DNA of 64,000 bases from NCBI GenBank assembly GCA_963802355.1, contig CAWDIV010000032.1, forward strand, positions 1 through 64,000, written 5' to 3'. A program made the position numbers and the translations under genes. Each line of letters starts with the position of its first letter. Positions within the stretch are counted from its first letter, which is position 1. The DNA is from SG8-41 sp963802355 (GTDB lineage: Bacteria > Pseudomonadota > Gammaproteobacteria > Burkholderiales > SG8-41). Under the pieces are notes generated by a model. That model made no database searches. It had not been told where the DNA came from and saw only the letters and a list, made by a program, of their open reading frames with translations. Below, piece by piece: positions 48,341-57,194 of the stretch.

Positions 48341-49987
48341 ATGACGGCAGTGCTTCAGCCCGTGACGACGCGGCCTGCGTGGCAGGCCCTCGAGGCGCAT
48401 TATCAGAAGATCAAGGCGGCGCATCTGCGGCAACTATTTGCCGACGACCCGAAGCGCGGCGAGCGCATGAGCGCCGAGGCGGCAGGAATTTACCTCGACT
48501 ACTCGAAGAACCGCATCACCGACGAGACCCTCAGGCTATTGCTGCAACTCGCCGAAGAGTCCGGCTTGCGCACACGCATCGACGCGATGTTCCGCGGCGA
48601 GAAGATCAACACTTCCGAACAGCGCGCCGTTCTGCACGTGGCGCTGCGCGCGCCGAAGGAATCGTCCATCGTCGTCGACGGCGGCAACGTCGTGCCCCAG
48701 GTGCACGCCGTGCTCGACAAGATGGCAGACTTCGCGAACCGCGTGCGCAGCGGCGCGTGGCAGGGTCACACCGGCAAGCGCATCCGCAACGTCGTCAACA
48801 TCGGCATTGGCGGCTCCGACCTTGGACCGGTGATGGCGTACGAGGCGCTGCGGCATTACAGCGCCCGCGAGATGACGTTCCGCTTCGTCTCCAATATCGA
48901 CGGCACCGATTTCGCCGAAGCCGTGCGCGACCTCGATCCGGCGGAAACGCTGTTCATCGTCTCGTCGAAGACCTTCACCACGCTGGAGACGATGACCAAC
49001 GCCCGCACCGCGCGCGACTGGTCGCTTGCGGGCCTCGGCGGCGACGGGAAATCGGTCGCGAAACACTTCGTCGCAGTATCGACCAACACGCAGGAAGTGA
49101 CGACGTTCGGCATCGACACCGCCAACATGTTCGGTTTCTGGGACTGGGTCGGCGGGCGCTATTCGATGGACTCGGCGATCGGTCTCTCGACGATGATCGC
49201 CATCGGCCCGGAGAACTTCCGTGCGATGCTTGCCGGATTCCACGAGATCGATGAGCACTTCCGCACCGCGCCCCTTGCGCGAAACCTGCCGGTGCTGATG
49301 GGTCTGCTCTCCGTCTGGTACAACGATTTCTTCGGCGCACAGACCGTCGCGGTCCTGCCCTACGAGCAGTATCTCAAGCGCTTCCCGGCCTACCTGCAGC
49401 AGCTGACGATGGAGAGCAACGGCAAGCACGTCACGCTCGACGGGGATCCGGTTGCGTGCGACACCGGCCCGATCTACTGGGGCGAGCCGGGCACCAACGG
49501 CCAGCACTCGTTCTATCAGCTCATCCACCAGGGGACGCGACTCATTCCCTGCGACTTCATCGGTTTCGGCCGGCCGCTCAATCCGTTGGGCCGGCACCAC
49601 GACCTGTTGCTCGCGAACGTGTTCGCGCAGGGTGAGGCGCTTGCGTTCGGCAAGACGCCCGCGCAAGTGAAAGCCGAGGGGACGCCGGACTGGCTCGTGC
49701 CGCATCGGGTGTTCGAGGGCAATCGGCCCTCCAACACCATCCTGCTCGATCAGTTGACGCCCGCCGCCCTGGGCAAGCTCGTCGCGCTGTACGAGCACAG
49801 CGTGTTCACCCAGGGCGCGGTCTGGAATGTCGACTGCTTCGACCAATGGGGCGTCGAACTCGGCAAGGTTCTGGCGCAGAACATCATCCCGGAACTCGAG
49901 AGCACGGCGCAGCCCAAGCTCGCGCATGACAGCTCGACCAACACGCTGATCCGTCGTTACCGGAAATTGAAGGGCGTATCCGCGTAA
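48341..49987 (+). CDS. pgi: Glucose-6-phosphate isomerase
   Basis: Interconverts glucose-6-P and fructose-6-P in glycolysis and gluconeogenesis. The 548 residues match the large bacterial enzyme. Landmarks are VVNIGIGGSDLGPVMAYEAL (about 150-169), FIVSSKTFTTLETMTNA (about 205-221) with the phosphate-binding SKT, WDWVGGRYSMDSAIGLSTMIAIG (about 267-289) with the catalytic Arg, and ESNGKHV. The signature YWGEPGTNGQHSFYQLIHQGTRLIPCDFI lies near 380, and VWNVDCFDQWGVELGKVLA near 492 holds the catalytic Lys region. It sits directly after the ROK glucokinase, so glucose phosphorylated there can enter either glycolysis here or zwf. Confidence 0.97.
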   Translation: MTAVLQPVTTRPAWQALEAHYQKIKAAHLRQLFADDPKRGERMSAEAAGIYLDYSKNRITDETLRLLLQLAEESGLRTRIDAMFRGEKINTSEQRAVLHVALRAPKESSIVVDGGNVVPQVHAVLDKMADFANRVRSGAWQGHTGKRIRNVVNIGIGGSDLGPVMAYEALRHYSAREMTFRFVSNIDGTDFAEAVRDLDPAETLFIVSSKTFTTLETMTNARTARDWSLAGLGGDGKSVAKHFVAVSTNTQEVTTFGIDTANMFGFWDWVGGRYSMDSAIGLSTMIAIGPENFRAMLAGFHEIDEHFRTAPLARNLPVLMGLLSVWYNDFFGAQTVAVLPYEQYLKRFPAYLQQLTMESNGKHVTLDGDPVACDTGPIYWGEPGTNGQHSFYQLIHQGTRLIPCDFIGFGRPLNPLGRHHDLLLANVFAQGEALAFGKTPAQVKAEGTPDWLVPHRVFEGNRPSNTILLDQLTPAALGKLVALYEHSVFTQGAVWNVDCFDQWGVELGKVLAQNIIPELESTAQPKLAHDSSTNTLIRRYRKLKGVSA

Positions 49988-50051
49988 CCCGACACCACCG
50001 GTCGATTCGGCTCGACCCGTCATAAACGTTGTTCCAGACAAGGAGTCACGT

Positions 50052-51071
50052 ATGCAACTCGGAATGATCGGACTGGGCCGGATGGGCGCCAACATGGTGC
50101 GTCGGCTAATCAAGAATGGCCACGATGGCGTGGTCTTCGACAGGTCGCCGCAGGCGGTCGAAGAACTGGTCAAGGAAAAGGCGGTAGGGGCCTCCTCGCT
50201 GGCGGATCTGGTGAAGAAGCTCGCCAAGCCGCGCGCGGTGTGGCTGATGGTGCCGGCGGCCGTCGTCGACAAGACCATCGCGGATGTACTGCCTGCGCTC
50301 GAGGCTGGCGACATACTCATCGACGGCGGCAACTCCTACTACATCGACGACATCCGGCGTGCCAAGGAGCTCGCCCCCAAAGGCATCCATTACGTCGACG
50401 TCGGCACGAGCGGCGGCGTGTGGGGGCTGGAACGCGGTTACTGCATGATGATCGGCGGCGAGCCTGCGGTGGTGCAGCACCTTGACCCGATCTTCGCCAC
50501 GCTCGCGCCCGGCATCGGCACTATCGATCGCACGCCGGGACGCGCCAAGGCCGGCGGGACCGCGGAGCACGGCTACCTGCATTGCGGGCCGAACGGCGCC
50601 GGCCACTTCGTCAAGATGGTCCACAACGGCATCGAATACGGCCTGATGGCCGCGTATGCCGAAGGAATGAATATCCTGCGCGCCGCCAACGTCGGCAAGC
50701 GGGACCACGCAATCGACGCCGAGACCACCCCGCTGCGCGACCCCGGGCACCATCAGTACGACATGAATCTGCCGGATATCGCCGAGGTGTGGCGGCGCGG
50801 CAGCGTGATCGCCTCGTGGCTGCTCGACCTGACGGCCTCGGCGCTGGCCAAGGACCCCGCGCTGGAGAAGTTCTCGGGCCGGGTGTCGGACTCGGGTGAG
50901 GGGCGCTGGACGATCAAGGCCGCCATCGACCAGGGCGTGCCGGCGCCGGTGCTGACGACGGCGCTGTACGAACGCTTCAGCTCGCGCGGCGAGGCGGAGT
51001 TCCAGGACAAGCTGCTCTCGGCGATGCGCTACGAGTTCGGCGGGCACGTGGAAAAACCGACCGGCAGGTAA
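50052..51071 (+). CDS. gnd: 6-phosphogluconate dehydrogenase, decarboxylating (short GndA type)
   Basis: Oxidises 6-phosphogluconate to ribulose-5-P and CO2 with NAD(P)+. The 339 residues match the short class rather than the 470-residue enteric type. The coenzyme loop MQLGMIGLGRMGANMVRRLIKNGHDGVVFDRS (residues 1-32) ends in DRS, an Asp at the end of strand 2 that usually favours NAD over NADP. ILIDGGNSYYIDD and VDVGTSGGVWGLERGYCMMIGG follow. The catalytic block GPNGAGHFVKMVHNGIEYGLMAAYAEG near 178 contains the active Lys and Asn. AAGGAGT precedes the ATG at good distance. It starts 64 bases after pgi and ends 23 bases before zwf. Confidence 0.95.
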   Translation: MQLGMIGLGRMGANMVRRLIKNGHDGVVFDRSPQAVEELVKEKAVGASSLADLVKKLAKPRAVWLMVPAAVVDKTIADVLPALEAGDILIDGGNSYYIDDIRRAKELAPKGIHYVDVGTSGGVWGLERGYCMMIGGEPAVVQHLDPIFATLAPGIGTIDRTPGRAKAGGTAEHGYLHCGPNGAGHFVKMVHNGIEYGLMAAYAEGMNILRAANVGKRDHAIDAETTPLRDPGHHQYDMNLPDIAEVWRRGSVIASWLLDLTASALAKDPALEKFSGRVSDSGEGRWTIKAAIDQGVPAPVLTTALYERFSSRGEAEFQDKLLSAMRYEFGGHVEKPTGR

Positions 51072-51094
51072 CGGCCCGGCGAAGAGAAATCACG

Positions 51095-52474
51095 ATGAGC
51101 GAAAGCCATTCCGACGCGCTGGTGTTCTTCGGGGCGACGGGCGATCTGGCCTTCAAGAAGATTTTTCCGTCGCTGCAGGCGATGCTCAAGCGCGGCCGCC
51201 TGAACGTGCCGGTCATCGGCGTGGCCAAGGCCGGCTGGACCCTCCAGCAGCTTCACGCGCGCGCGCGCCACAGCCTGGAACAGCACGGCGGGCTCGATCC
51301 GGCGGCGTTCGCGAAACTCACCGGCCTGCTGCGCTACGTCGATGGTGATTACGCGGACGCGGGCACGTTCGCGGCGCTGCGCAAGGAGCTCGGCACCGCG
51401 CAGCGGCCGGCGCACTATCTTGCGATTCCTCCGATACTGTTCGGACCCGTCGTCGAGCAACTGACGAAGTCCGGCTGCAGCGCCGGTGGGCGTGTCATCG
51501 TCGAAAAACCGTTCGGACACGATCTCGACTCGGCGCGCGCGTTGAATCGGATTCTGCTCGGCGCTTTCGACGAGACGCGCATCTTCCGCATCGACCACTA
51601 CCTCGGTAAGCGGCCGGTGCACAACATGGTGTTCTTCCGCTTTGCCAACGTATTCCTCGAGTCGTTCTGGAGCCGCCAGTTCATCAGGAACGTGCAGATC
51701 ACCATGGCCGAGGATTTCGGCGTCCAGGGCCGCGGCCCGTTCTACGACCAGACCGGCACCGTTCGCGACGTGATACAGAACCATCTGTTCCAGGTACTGG
51801 CCAATCTCGCCATGGAACCGCCGGCCCGGACGGACAGCGAATGCATGCGCGACGAAAAGGTGAAGGTCCTGAAGTCCATTCCGCCGCTCGAGGCGAAACA
51901 CCTCATCCGCGGCCAGTTCCGCGGCTACCGGATGGAACCGGGTGTCGCGCCGGACTCGCAGGTCGAGACCTTCGCGGCGATGCGGCTCAACATCGACTCC
52001 TGGCGCTGGCAAGGGGTGCCCTTCTACATCCGCGCCGGCAAGTCGCTGCCGGTGACGTGCACGGAAATCCTGGTGCGATTGCGCCGCGCGCCCAAGGTCT
52101 TTCCCACGCTGGCCGGCGCGTCGAACTATTGCCGGTTCCGCATCAGTCCCGAAACCGCCATCGCACTTGGCGCGACGGTAATGGACCCGGGCGACACCAT
52201 GGTCGGCCAGCCGGTGGAGCTGCTGGCGAGTCGCCGTCCCGGCGCCGACGAAATGGACGCCTACGAGCGCGTGCTCAGCGACGCCTTGGCGGGCGATCCG
52301 ACGCTGTTCGCGCGCGAGGATTACGTGGAAGAGGCGTGGCGCATCGTCGATCCGGTACTGAAGCAGGGTACGCCGGTCTTCGAATACGAGCCAGGCACCT
52401 GGGGACCGCGCGAGGTCGAGAGCGTCACGCCCTCCGGCGGCTGGCACAACCCGGCGGTCCCGGACAAAGGATGA
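51095..52474 (+). CDS. zwf: Glucose-6-phosphate 1-dehydrogenase
   Basis: First enzyme of the oxidative pentose-phosphate pathway: glucose-6-P + NAD(P)+ to 6-phosphogluconolactone. 459 residues, slightly short of the common 490. The nucleotide loop ALVFFGATGDLAFKKIFPSLQAML lies at 8-31 and EKPFGHDLDSARALN near 140. The substrate signature RIDHYLGKRPVHNMVFFRFAN lies near 168. There the usual DHYLGKE has Arg in place of Glu, while the catalytic His and Lys are kept. QNHLFQVLANLAMEPP and FYIRAGKSLPVTCTEILVRLR are conserved. The gene is the last of the plus-strand run and converges with the NodT gene 12 bases on. No 6-phosphogluconolactonase gene is visible nearby. Confidence 0.95.
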   Translation: MSESHSDALVFFGATGDLAFKKIFPSLQAMLKRGRLNVPVIGVAKAGWTLQQLHARARHSLEQHGGLDPAAFAKLTGLLRYVDGDYADAGTFAALRKELGTAQRPAHYLAIPPILFGPVVEQLTKSGCSAGGRVIVEKPFGHDLDSARALNRILLGAFDETRIFRIDHYLGKRPVHNMVFFRFANVFLESFWSRQFIRNVQITMAEDFGVQGRGPFYDQTGTVRDVIQNHLFQVLANLAMEPPARTDSECMRDEKVKVLKSIPPLEAKHLIRGQFRGYRMEPGVAPDSQVETFAAMRLNIDSWRWQGVPFYIRAGKSLPVTCTEILVRLRRAPKVFPTLAGASNYCRFRISPETAIALGATVMDPGDTMVGQPVELLASRRPGADEMDAYERVLSDALAGDPTLFAREDYVEEAWRIVDPVLKQGTPVFEYEPGTWGPREVESVTPSGGWHNPAVPDKG

Positions 52475-52486
52475 AGTCTTCTGGAC

Positions 52487-54005
52487 TCAACGCGAGGGGG
52501 CGTCGACCGTCAACGCCGGTTTCGGCGTGAGCTTGTCCGCTTCGTCCACCCAGCCGCCGCCCATCGCCTTGTACACGTTTACCAGCGCACTGAAGAGATC
52601 GGCCTGCGTTTGGGCATAGCTCAGTTCCGCGTTGAACAGGCTGCGCTCCGCGTCGAGCACCTCGAGATAGCTCGTGTATCCGCCCTCGTAGCGCAACCGC
52701 GAGAGCCGGGCGTAATCGCGCAGGGCCGCCACCTGGCGGCCCTGCGCCGCCAGCCGCTCCCGCGATTTCAATTGATCGACGAGCGCGTCGTCCACTTCGC
52801 GGAAGGCGTTCTGGATCGCGCGCTCATACGTCGCGAGGAGCTGCTTCTGCTGCGCTTCGGCCTGCGCGACCTGTCCCTCGATCCCGCCGCCGGTGAAGAT
52901 CGGTCCGGACAGGCTTCCCGCAAAGCTCCACGTGCGCGCCGGTCCGCTGAAGAGGTTGCCGAGGGACGCACTCGCGACACCGAAGAGGCCGGTGAGCGAG
53001 ATCGTCGGGTAGTACAGGGCGCGCGCCGCGCCGATGCGCGCGTTCGCTGCGATGAGATTCTGCTCGGCCTGGCGGATGTCGGGACGGCGCTCCAGCAGAT
53101 CGGAGGGCAAGCCTGCCGGCACGGGGGGCAGGTTCAGCTCGTCAATCGTCTTGCCGCGGGGTATCGGGCCGGGATTGCGTCCCAGCAGCACTGCGAGCGC
53201 GTTCTCGGCCTGGGCGATCGCGCGCTCGGCAGAGGGAACTGCCGCCGCCGCGGCCTCGTACTCGGAGATGACCTGGGCCATCTCGACCTGGGAAACCACG
53301 CCGCCCTTGAATCGCAGGTCGAAGAGCTTCACCGCGTCTTCCCGCGTCTGTGCGGTGCGCCGAGAGATCTCGAGCTGCTTGTCGAGATCGCGCAACACGG
53401 TGTAGCCGACCGCCACCGAGGAAACGAGGCTCAGCACGACGCCGCGCCGCGCCTCCTCCGTTGCGAGCAGATCCGCCTGCGCGGCCTCCGAGAGCCGGCG
53501 GATCCGTCCCCACAGATCGATCTCCCAGCTCGCGCTCAGGAACGCCTGATAGGTCGTCTGCGGATTGGGGATCCCCGTGATCGGCGTTTCGAGACGCTCG
53601 CTCAGCCGGTCGCGCGATCCGCTCGCGCCGTACCCGAGTTGCGGCAGGGCCTGCGAGCGGGTGGTCGTCACGCGTCCGATAAATTCCTCGACGCGCGCGG
53701 CGGCGATGCGCAGGTCGCGGTTCGCCCCGAGCGCCTCGTCGATCAAGGCGTCCAGCACCGGGTCGTTGAACTGGTTCCACCATGCGACGTTCGCCAGCTC
53801 TCGCGCTTCGGCTTCCTGGAACCTGTAGGTCTGCGGCTTGACCACCTCCGGCCGGGTGTAGTTGGGGCCGATGACGGTGCAGCCTGATGTCAAACCCAAC
53901 AAGACAGCCACAGATAAACACAGATAACCACGGATGCAAGACGCTGCCGGCGCACCGTGCCTTTTCGAACTATCTGTGTGTATCTGTGTGTATCTGTGGT
54001 TCATG
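52487..54005 (-). CDS. NodT-family RND outer-membrane efflux lipoprotein
   Basis: Outer-membrane channel (OprM/TolC-like) of the RND pump encoded upstream, about 505 residues. The lipobox TSGC ends the signal CLSVAVLLGLTSGCTVIGPNYTRPEVVKPQTY. Both halves of the outer-membrane efflux domain are present: VAWWNQFNDPVLDALIDEALGANRDLRIAAARVEEF, then WEIDLWGRIRRLSEAAQADLLATEEARR, then LLERRPDIRQAEQNLIAANARIGAARALYYPTISLTG, and the end LFSALVNVYKAMGGGWVDE. From the ATG at 54005 the first 24 residues (MNHRYTQIHTDSS...) come from a CACAGATA-type repeat, an unusual extension before the signal peptide. The start lies three bases after the RND stop, so the three pump genes form one operon. Confidence 0.9.
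53897..54003. repeat. CACAGATA-type tandem/inverted repeat forming the NodT N-terminus
   Basis: CACAGATAAACACAGATAACCACGG on one side and GTATCTGTGTGTATCTGTGG on the other make a long imperfect inverted repeat with a 50-base loop. This motif is a recurrent genomic repeat in many bacteria. Here it is translated as the start of the NodT protein. Confidence 0.5.
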
Positions 54006-54008
54006 CTT

Positions 54009-57000
54009 CTAGTCGTGCTGTCGCGGCGCGTGAGCCGCCGCGGTCGCGGCGCCGCCCGCTGCGTGTCCCTGAGCTTCCTTCTTGGAGGCAAACCTCTGGC
54101 TCATCGACTCGAGCATCCAGAAAAAGAGCGGCGCGAAGAAGACCGCGACCAGGGTCGAGGCGAGTATGCCGCCGATCACGCCGGTTCCGATCGCGCGCAG
54201 GCTGTTGGCGCCGGGGCCCGACGCGATGGCGAGGGGCACGCAGCCCAGGCCGAAGGCGAGCGAGGTCATGACGATCGCACGAATCCGCGCGCGCGCCGCC
54301 TCCAGCGCCGCCTCGCGCACCGCCATGCCGTGACGCACGTGCTCGATCGCGACCTCGCAGATCAGGATCGCGTTCTTCGCCGAGAGTCCGACCAGCGTCA
54401 CCAGCCCGACCTGGAAGTAGACGTCGTTCTCCAGGCCGCGCGCCCAGGTCAGAAGCAGCGCGCCGAGAATCGCCACCGGCACGGTCAGCACGACCGCGAG
54501 CGGCAGCGTCCACTTTTCGAACTGCGCCGCGAGCAGGAGGAAGACGACGATCAGGCCGGCGACGAACGCGATCGCGGAGGTGCCGCCCGACTGCTTTTCC
54601 TGCAGCGCCTGGCCCGCCCAGGCATAAGAGAAGTCCGCGGGCAGCGTTTCGCGCGCCACCGCCTCCATCGCGGCAAGGCCTTGCCCCGAGCTGTAGCCTT
54701 CGGCAGGACTGCCGGTGATCTTGACCGCTGGGAAGCCGTTGAACCGCTCCATCAGCTTCGGAGCGGCAACGTAGCGCGTCGTGATCAGCGCCGAGAGCGG
54801 CACCATGCTGCCGCTCCTGGAGCGGACGAACACCTTGCTGAAGTCTTCCGGATCGGCGCGATAACCGGCGTCCGATTGCAGCACGACCCACCATACCCGG
54901 CTGAACTGCGAGAACTGCCCCGCGATTGAGGACCCGAAGAACGATTGCAGCGTCTGGAACGCGTCCTGCACCGGCACGCCGAGCACCTCGGCCTTGCTGC
55001 GGTCGAGATCGACGAAAAGCTGCTGCGTGGAAGCGCGGAACGTGGTGTTGACGCCCGCAAGCTCGGGCCGCTGGCGGGCCGCGGCGATCAGCGCCTGCAC
55101 CGCCTGGTTGGTGGCGCGCGGGTCGCCCGAGCCGCGGTTCTGGACGTAAAACTCGAACCCGCCCGTGGTGCCGAGGCCGGGTATCGACGGCGGGTTGATG
55201 GCGAAAACAAATCCCTCCTTGAGACCCGCGAACTGCTTGTTCAGCCTCGGCAACACGGCGAACGAAAGCTGGGAGGGTTCCTTGCGCTCGTCGAAAGGTT
55301 TCAACGAGGCGAAGAGAATCGCGGCGTTGTTGCGCTGCTGTCCGTCGACCAGGCTGTAGCCGTTGACGCTGGCGACGTCCTGGACCGCAGGGTCCGCGGC
55401 GAGGATCGCCTCCGCCTTCGCGACGAGCGCCCCGACCTGTTGCTGGCTGGCGGCGTCCGGCGCTTCGACGACGGCGAAGAAATACCCCTGGTCCTCGTCC
55501 GGCACGAAGCTCCCCGGCAGCACCCGGAACATGATCACGATACCGGCGATGACGGCGGCGAACGCGACGAGCGCGATCGGCCAGCCCTGGATCGCGCGTG
55601 CGACGATGCCGACATAGCCCGCCGTCAGACGATTGAAACCATTCTCGAACCAGCGGAAGAAGCCCTTCTTCTCGCCGTGGTGGGCCTTGATGATGATCGC
55701 GGCGAGCGCCGGCGACAGGGTGAGCGCCATCAGCCCCGAGATGACCACCGAGATCGCGATCGTGACGGCGAACTGCTGATAGAGGGTTCCCGTGACCCCG
55801 CCGAGGAACGCGACCGGCAGGAACACCGAGACCAGCACGAGCACGATGGAGATCAGCGCGCCGGCGATCTCCGTCATCGCCCGCTTCGAGGCCTCGAGCG
55901 CGGTGAGGCCGTGCTTTGTCATGTTCACTTCCACGTTCTCGACCACGACGATCGCGTCGTCCACCACCAGCCCGATGGCGAGAATCATCCCGAAGAGGGT
56001 CAGCATGTTGATCGAGAAGCCGAGGAGATGCATGCCAATGAACGTGCCAATGATGGATACCGGCACCGCAAGAATGGGGATGATCGTCGCGCGCAGCGAC
56101 TGGAGGAACAGGAAGACCACCAGAACCACCAGCACGACGGCCTCGAAGAAGGTATGCACCACCTTTTCGATCGAGTTCAAGGTGAAGAGGCTCGTGTCGA
56201 GGGCGATCTTGTAATCGAGGCCGGTGGGAAACTGCTTTTTCAGCTCTTCCAGCCGCGCGCGCACCGCGGCCGCGGTCTCGACCGCGTTCGCCCCCGGCTG
56301 CTGAAAGATGCCGATGGTGGTGCCGGTCTTGCCGTTCATGCGGCTGGCGATCGAGTAGTCGCGCTTGGCGAGCTCGACGCGGCCGATGTCCCGCAGATGC
56401 ACGATCGCAGTGCCTTCCTTCGCCGCGCGGATGATGATCGCCTCGAACTCCTCGGGCTTGGTGAGCAGGCCCTGCGCCGTGACCACGAAGGTCTGCAGAA
56501 CACCGTCGGGCGTGGGCTGGGCTCCTATCTGCCCGATGCCGAAAGTCTGGTTCTGGCTCTGGATCGCGTTCGCCACGTCCTGCACCGAGATTCCGAGCTG
56601 CGCCATGCGGTCGGGCCGCAGCCACACGCGCATCGCGATATCGGGCAGCCCGAACACTGACGCGCGATTGGCGCCGGGCACCCGCTTCAACTCTTCCAGG
56701 ACGTAGAGGTTCGCGTAGTTGTCGATGTAGGTCGCGCTGTAGCGGCCGTCCGGCGAATACACCGACAACACCATCATGATGCTGGAGGACTTCGTGTCCA
56801 CCGTGACGCCCTGCTGCGACACGACCTGCGGCAACTGCGGCAGCGCCTGGCTCACCCGGTTCTGCACGTTCACCTGGTTGATGTCGGGATCGCTGCCGGG
56901 CCGGAAAACGACGTTGATGGTGACGTTGCCGCTGGAAGAGCTCACCGAATTGAAGTAGAGCAGGTTGTCGATGCCGTTGATCTGCGCTTCGATGGGCGAG

Positions 57001-57188
57001 GCGACGGTGTTCGCAATGACCTCCGCGGTGGCGCCCGGATAGCGCGCCTGAACCTGTACCTGCGGGGGCGCCAGCTCGGGGTACTGCGCGATCGGCGAGA
57101 CCAGCATCGCGAGCAGGCCGCCGAGCAGGATCAGGATCGAGATGACCGACGAGAGGATCGGCCGGTCGATGAAGAAGTGCGTGAACAT
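54009..57188 (-). CDS. HAE1-family RND multidrug efflux permease
   Basis: Inner-membrane drug/proton antiporter of 1059 residues, of the AcrB/MexB class and intact. It starts MFTHFFIDRPILSSVISILILLGGLLAM, the typical first helix. PDINQVNVQNRVSQALPQLP and QGVTVDTKSSSIMMVLSVYSP mark the porter domain. The proton-relay Asp pair lies in GLVVDDAIVVVENVEVNM near 405, the second RND repeat in AFVAGLIVVFLLLAAQFEKWTLPLAVVLTVPVAILGALLLTW, and LVTLVGLSAKNAILICEVAIEHVRHG carries the conserved TM10 Lys. It lies between the adaptor gene (six bases) and NodT (three bases). No regulator gene adjoins; a dyad ATTGCACCAAAGTGCAAT lies before the adaptor. Confidence 0.96.
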   Translation of the reverse strand: MFTHFFIDRPILSSVISILILLGGLLAMLVSPIAQYPELAPPQVQVQARYPGATAEVIANTVASPIEAQINGIDNLLYFNSVSSSSGNVTINVVFRPGSDPDINQVNVQNRVSQALPQLPQVVSQQGVTVDTKSSSIMMVLSVYSPDGRYSATYIDNYANLYVLEELKRVPGANRASVFGLPDIAMRVWLRPDRMAQLGISVQDVANAIQSQNQTFGIGQIGAQPTPDGVLQTFVVTAQGLLTKPEEFEAIIIRAAKEGTAIVHLRDIGRVELAKRDYSIASRMNGKTGTTIGIFQQPGANAVETAAAVRARLEELKKQFPTGLDYKIALDTSLFTLNSIEKVVHTFFEAVVLVVLVVFLFLQSLRATIIPILAVPVSIIGTFIGMHLLGFSINMLTLFGMILAIGLVVDDAIVVVENVEVNMTKHGLTALEASKRAMTEIAGALISIVLVLVSVFLPVAFLGGVTGTLYQQFAVTIAISVVISGLMALTLSPALAAIIIKAHHGEKKGFFRWFENGFNRLTAGYVGIVARAIQGWPIALVAFAAVIAGIVIMFRVLPGSFVPDEDQGYFFAVVEAPDAASQQQVGALVAKAEAILAADPAVQDVASVNGYSLVDGQQRNNAAILFASLKPFDERKEPSQLSFAVLPRLNKQFAGLKEGFVFAINPPSIPGLGTTGGFEFYVQNRGSGDPRATNQAVQALIAAARQRPELAGVNTTFRASTQQLFVDLDRSKAEVLGVPVQDAFQTLQSFFGSSIAGQFSQFSRVWWVVLQSDAGYRADPEDFSKVFVRSRSGSMVPLSALITTRYVAAPKLMERFNGFPAVKITGSPAEGYSSGQGLAAMEAVARETLPADFSYAWAGQALQEKQSGGTSAIAFVAGLIVVFLLLAAQFEKWTLPLAVVLTVPVAILGALLLTWARGLENDVYFQVGLVTLVGLSAKNAILICEVAIEHVRHGMAVREAALEAARARIRAIVMTSLAFGLGCVPLAIASGPGANSLRAIGTGVIGGILASTLVAVFFAPLFFWMLESMSQRFASKKEAQGHAAGGAATAAAHAPRQHD

Positions 57189-57194
57189 GCGGCG

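Noticed and set aside
48536..50332. 598-codon minus-strand frame opposite pgi and gnd
   Set aside because: Antisense of two well-conserved enzymes; it spans both genes and has no domain.
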